Shown here piece after piece: positions 62,401 through 64,000 of a stretch of 64,000 nucleotides of DNA. Numbering within the stretch: position 1 is the stretch's first letter; each line of letters begins with the position of its first letter. Origin of the DNA: Bombardia bombarda (Eukaryota > Ascomycota > Sordariomycetes > Sordariales > Lasiosphaeriaceae). Under the pieces are notes generated by a model. It ran no database searches. It had not been told where the DNA came from and saw nothing but the letters and a program-made list of their open reading frames with translations. The DNA lies in NCBI GenBank assembly GCA_030512295.1, contig JAULSR010000005.1, positions 1,798,001-1,862,000 of the forward strand. The letters run 5' to 3'. Made by a program: the position numbers and the translations under genes.

Positions 62401-64000
62401 TTTGAGACTCCCAAGACTCCCAGTCATACCGCTGTGCCTCTGCAGTTTCGCCTGGGAAGAGGCTCAGTACCATCGTCTCCTGGTTTCCTGAGATCATCTC
62501 CTATGCAATCACCCATTGCCGCAGCTCATGAGACTGGTAGTGCTCAGAAGAATCGCTCCCGTCCGACCTCGTGGGATAATAGTCGTGAGATCATGCCGCT
62601 CTATCTGATTGAGAAAACGAGCGCTAGCGCTCTAGGCGCCGAGTTCCAACAGGATTACCCAGAGCTGCCTCCCAGCGACCCGCCTTCGCGTGAGTCTCCT
62701 GGTCCCGAGTATCACACAAGGGATCAGGATGTTGATTATATGACGCGGGGACGGCTACCCGCACCCGTAGACCTGTTCATCGATACTACTGTTCCGCCCA
62801 AGCCCCAGAACTACGACCTACTTGGGTCTGATGAGGTGACGCCAAGAGCTGGCCTACCTTCCAGGTCCCTGCATTTCACCAGCGAGGCGCAGAAACTGCA
62901 TTATGCTTTGGAAGAAGCTGTTCGGACTATCGACCGCGCGGGCGAGCAGCAAAATCGCGATATACAGAGCCTACCGCTACTGTCGTCGTTGCCCGATTTG
63001 TCAAATTTACCGCCTCTTCCAGAGAGCAGTGATAGCTCACCTATCCAGGAGACCTTATCACCAGTGATAGCGCCCGGCATCATCCCATCCAGCTCTATAC
63101 CTATTACTGAAGAGCAACTTCCACCCCGGGTTGTTGAAGACACTGCACGGGCTGTTTCGCCACCAAGGGCACTCGAACATGATTTATCGAATCTGCCGCC
63201 TTTACCGGAGAGCACTGGTAGTTCGCCTGTATGGGGGTATCTATCACCAGTGAATGCCTCTCATAGCCTCTCTGCCAGTCCTGTACTCTCTGTCATCTAC
63301 GCCGACGAGCCAATACTACAGTTCACTGCCCAGGAAGCTACCCACGATGCGTTGCCATCGATGCCATTTGACGAGGACCTGACAGGCTTGCCTCCCCTCC
63401 CCGAGAGCAGCGCTAGTTCACCTCTTGTAAAGCACTCGTCACCGGTACCTGTCTCACAAATACTGCTAACTGGCTCGATACCTACTATCGCCATCGGAGA
63501 GCCTGCAATTCACCGTGGCGTTGAAGAAGATGTGCAGAGTGCTTCACCGCTGAGGCCATTTGATCGTAATTTAGCCAACCTACCTCCCTTGCCGGAAAGT
63601 AGTGAAAGTTCGCCTGTATTGCCTCACTTGCCGGAAAGTAGTGAGAGTTCGCCTGCATTGAAGCCCCTATCACCTGATTTTGTTCCTCAAGATTCAGTGG
63701 CCCGTTCCATGCCTTTGGATCCAGGACAACCAGTATTGCAGGCATTCGTTGAAGGTCCCACAAACGATGCCTCCCTGAGTAGGTCAGTTGACGAAGACTT
63801 CTCCAATCTACCGCCTCTGCCAGAAAGCATTGATGGCTCGCCTGAACTGGAGCACACGTCGCCAGTTCCTGCTCCTGAAGATTCTCCGACTGTCGCTTCA
63901 ACCTGGACTGTTAAACAACCAGTATCATATCAACCCTTAGAATTGGATGCGGTCGGTTCTCCAGTCACACAGTCCTTTGGCCATGAAGATTTACCACGAC
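56437..64000 (+). CDS. Giant leashin/involucrin-repeat-like protein (3' end beyond window)
   Basis: Large Pezizomycotina proteins of this type are annotated as involucrin repeat proteins; the best-studied, leashin (LAH), tethers Woronin bodies, the septal-pore plugs, to the cell cortex. One frame stays open from 56437 to the edge: 2,521 codons without intron or stop. A stop in frame just upstream (56428) and MMREPHRRSPESSRRRRAER set the start. Residues 50-125 hold the family-like block SSLLNISRKDRRFGFGIRSF and SSVDSDLAYGRGYISK. A His/Gln-rich part follows, then about residues 485-840 of Arg/Glu-rich charged repeats (REERERRE type), likely long helix. Further repeats are listed separately. The protein is mostly disordered and phosphorylation-prone (SPxx). 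The LAH assignment rests on composition, size and N-terminal resemblance; orthology should be tested. Confidence 0.72.
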   Translation, partial: MMREPHRRSPESSRRRRAERRHSREQLAAVAVAVAGPASTTSPANAHRSMASQPSQSSLRSRADSSTSASSSTSSSLLNISRKDRRFGFGIRSFFTRSSSKRVRKRRSFRTKNASSSSVDSDLAYGRGYISKIALERRDAAVAAQHPQHPQHHPQQQHQQHHPQYQQSPHQQPQQYRPQHADQLYGPDGRPALGRAQTDEEIIAIGRKLSDLARAENNKDLERAGRHRPSQYVAAAAAIRKFNRHGHGGNSRGIGSSRPHSGSEDDDWESASDDDSLSSDGDFDPGLAYGSMPQFSNTYLPSGPPTPPTILSERPSESIRPPDRKSSAVDPALFGPVNSLRGYINTPCGYRPGDYVRTQPLPPLDEPPIPSASIEARPMRTVYPVPTEDPTRFDAVASSSVVSIPQDHISYARPNPVDIHAPKPRVPVSTRVLEEQRMAVEHRSSLRHSRQASDGASFADAAMAAAVPAMVGAALASGRSEKRDDWRDDRHGEEERYLREERERERERERKRRDKNDRRTREEYERREAEERRVRESARQSRPVSDGKSHTDTVLAGAVPVLVGAAVASGLKNRSDDRSRREVEETRLREERERREKDDRRLREERERHDKEERRVREEYERRELEDRRIREERDYRDKESRRAREAYERRELEEARVRDEVRRSRKSSDGKSLVDVAVAGAVPALVGAALVSDRKEKRDDRRELEERRLREEHEVYEKEERRLREDRERRDKEDRRIREETEFIEREKRRIQAEYEARDKEERRIREEREVRYRGERRLDDERERAERDRILREAAQKLDREERKKVELREVKVDDDKEKEREKEDRRRAKRDSVMIIDDRDANRDRKREIPRADEKRADALDMKLADGSDEKKLSREEERAAKRAARAETRRLLAEIQKEIELEKQRLQRAVQFGEGSQEAKEVPRDPKPSSEDAASSSKAPIDPFQFQVSTDAFPTPTYTPLRPLTPQIVDVAPAEPDHDHVLSRLDPPGDGRLSRRDSFEYEQRLKEVVAKDESPGSVIEPHTVVDISPAPVVEDAVHEPRRGRDPEPVRDHVQEDADRRYREEVQEKIRSRSASPAASVIDKWNEDSDDQPVVRITTPPDMPRPSKNKYEAPNADVRIDNVIMPRDLVRYRAPQPTVGSFGPSMVPVFKSRDPSCERERPLLNLVLPTPRSTPSPEKQQARQAPKPVEEKHDETEPASRPVIVDVSPVIVDASPDDSQYAAKSVTWGENDTHHFEVESPERSRDRSQDEAEVKPVEKPSTGKRKTTWEMIAAAVGTATILSGEDMPKEDAKSVEDQKVKSPEPEPTTVSARELDLELPSTPERVAARAGSQEVASSPRRSVPTDLDDAPPQVGPKPPSPQVSQVHDQVMPGTFVDDLDFAATLAAGLESTGFDPNIVIDDPTYRRRDSPPGSNEPSLYRQPFAETVTDLGLPETESSSRVVVAEPSIIHAEAKDSHVSEREIPTDDWDTPTKQSKKDRRRQEKSAKRQSIDSWDRVSEPPLVEESFREAGPAEMRSVDSWDRVSEPIIEESFREVEPAKSRSISSKSTNRTPLPEDSFQDIELPREDYFDEPKLSKKEQKKRDRALAREAEMFEAPEPEPQIVEPVMESAEPRLSKKEQKRRDKAAQDEALALEEEYSTRSSRVEEPISVDDDEWAETSSKKPIQSAQSSPAWYDAEEIVSDKTADSVATFDPADERSNKGSKKSKKNAKRDSTTYETPTYSTPSSEVSVASSGSKKDRKARRKSTKDDYGIPEQDEPPDRTRDPFNVIDRDVSSVVSDPIGRKSDGGRADEGDDTKSVASAPTGSRQRSSSKRPRDKGDIDSFGLAKPANGTQKHKQDLTTENGDEKESFLASAGTIGAGTGLASAVAAIAAQLSRPKATQASAEEKEKERESPTCGDAESIQRPRSISHGSQIVDPEIVQRVIKPAIDPQYGDLLPLPPSEPGSPNIERGIVLPALPDSRPGTPPDERSLTAKTHARRRSAFETPKTPSHTAVPLQFRLGRGSVPSSPGFLRSSPMQSPIAAAHETGSAQKNRSRPTSWDNSREIMPLYLIEKTSASALGAEFQQDYPELPPSDPPSRESPGPEYHTRDQDVDYMTRGRLPAPVDLFIDTTVPPKPQNYDLLGSDEVTPRAGLPSRSLHFTSEAQKLHYALEEAVRTIDRAGEQQNRDIQSLPLLSSLPDLSNLPPLPESSDSSPIQETLSPVIAPGIIPSSSIPITEEQLPPRVVEDTARAVSPPRALEHDLSNLPPLPESTGSSPVWGYLSPVNASHSLSASPVLSVIYADEPILQFTAQEATHDALPSMPFDEDLTGLPPLPESSASSPLVKHSSPVPVSQILLTGSIPTIAIGEPAIHRGVEEDVQSASPLRPFDRNLANLPPLPESSESSPVLPHLPESSESSPALKPLSPDFVPQDSVARSMPLDPGQPVLQAFVEGPTNDASLSRSVDEDFSNLPPLPESIDGSPELEHTSPVPAPEDSPTVASTWTVKQPVSYQPLELDAVGSPVTQSFGHEDLPR
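57793..58520 (+). repeat. Three copies of an AVPxxVGAA hydrophobic module in the giant protein
   Basis: Each copy starts SDGxS (57793, 58069 and 58441) and continues with a 20-residue Ala/Val/Gly segment: AAVPAMVGAALASGR, GAVPVLVGAAVASGL and GAVPALVGAALVSDR. Each is followed by a charged R/E/D segment. Spacing is 92 and 124 residues. Confidence 0.85.
60910..61345 (+). repeat. SWDRVSEP and SKKEQKxRD repeat pairs
   Basis: DSWDRVSEPxxEESFRE occurs twice with an 81-bp period (Asp codons at 60922 and 61003). EPxLSKKEQKxRD occurs twice 120 bp apart (61162 and 61282). All copies are in frame. Confidence 0.85.
62995..63850 (+). repeat. Five LPPLPES repeats in the giant protein
   Basis: The core LxxLPPLPESxxSSP occurs five times, beginning at 62995, 63181, 63376, 63568 and 63796, each usually followed within 10 residues by a second SPV. 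The period is 186-228 bp (62-76 residues). The fourth unit contains a near-perfect 39-bp internal duplication (63589-63666). Confidence 0.9.

Overview
This window looks like nuclear chromosomal DNA of a filamentous ascomycete (Pezizomycotina), most likely a Sordariomycete close to the Hypocreales. The evidence is short introns (mostly 50-90 nt, GT-AG with CTAAC-type branch sites), G/C-rich third codon positions, Sordariomycete-type protein sequences (for example the DOP1 N-terminus), and a very large Woronin-body-tether-like (leashin/involucrin-repeat) gene, a Pezizomycotina hallmark. Nothing prokaryotic, viral, CRISPR-like or transposon-like was recognised. Intron borders below were read by eye from splice motifs, reading-frame continuity and family sequence, so they are models and not transcript evidence.

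Layout, left to right. The left edge cuts DOP1 (minus, N-terminal part). It is divergent from MON1 (plus), so two endosome/vacuole trafficking genes share a promoter region. Two large, disordered orphan proteins follow on the minus strand (7.2-9.5 kb and 10.4-13.7 kb), then a 2.9-kb promoter gap and protein disulfide isomerase (plus). Next come a 116-aa mitochondrial-type membrane protein, the SWR1-complex HIT-finger protein VPS71/SWC6, a small secreted cysteine-containing protein (minus), the DNA-protein crosslink protease WSS1 (minus) and an M1 aminopeptidase (minus).

The middle holds housekeeping and chromatin genes: enolase with a 5'-UTR intron, an FMP42/SLC43-like MFS transporter, the class I histone deacetylase HOS2 (minus) divergent from an ING-family PHD-finger protein (plus), and UDP-glucose pyrophosphorylase (minus), which uses a GC-AG intron.

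The right part is gene-poor and more accessory: a 4.1-kb apparently empty stretch, a DUF3605 protein convergent with a stand-alone FolB-type (dihydroneopterin aldolase-like) protein, an AT-rich patch, and a secreted GH7 cellobiohydrolase without a cellulose-binding module. From 56.4 kb to the right edge runs one uninterrupted reading frame of more than 2,500 codons, encoding a charged, repeat-rich leashin/involucrin-repeat-type protein.

No wholly new multi-gene system is evident. The points most worth a second look are the internal repeat families of the giant protein, a VPS71 frame break best explained by a GC-AG intron, the two orphan disordered proteins, the small secreted protein and the FolB-like/DUF3605 pair.
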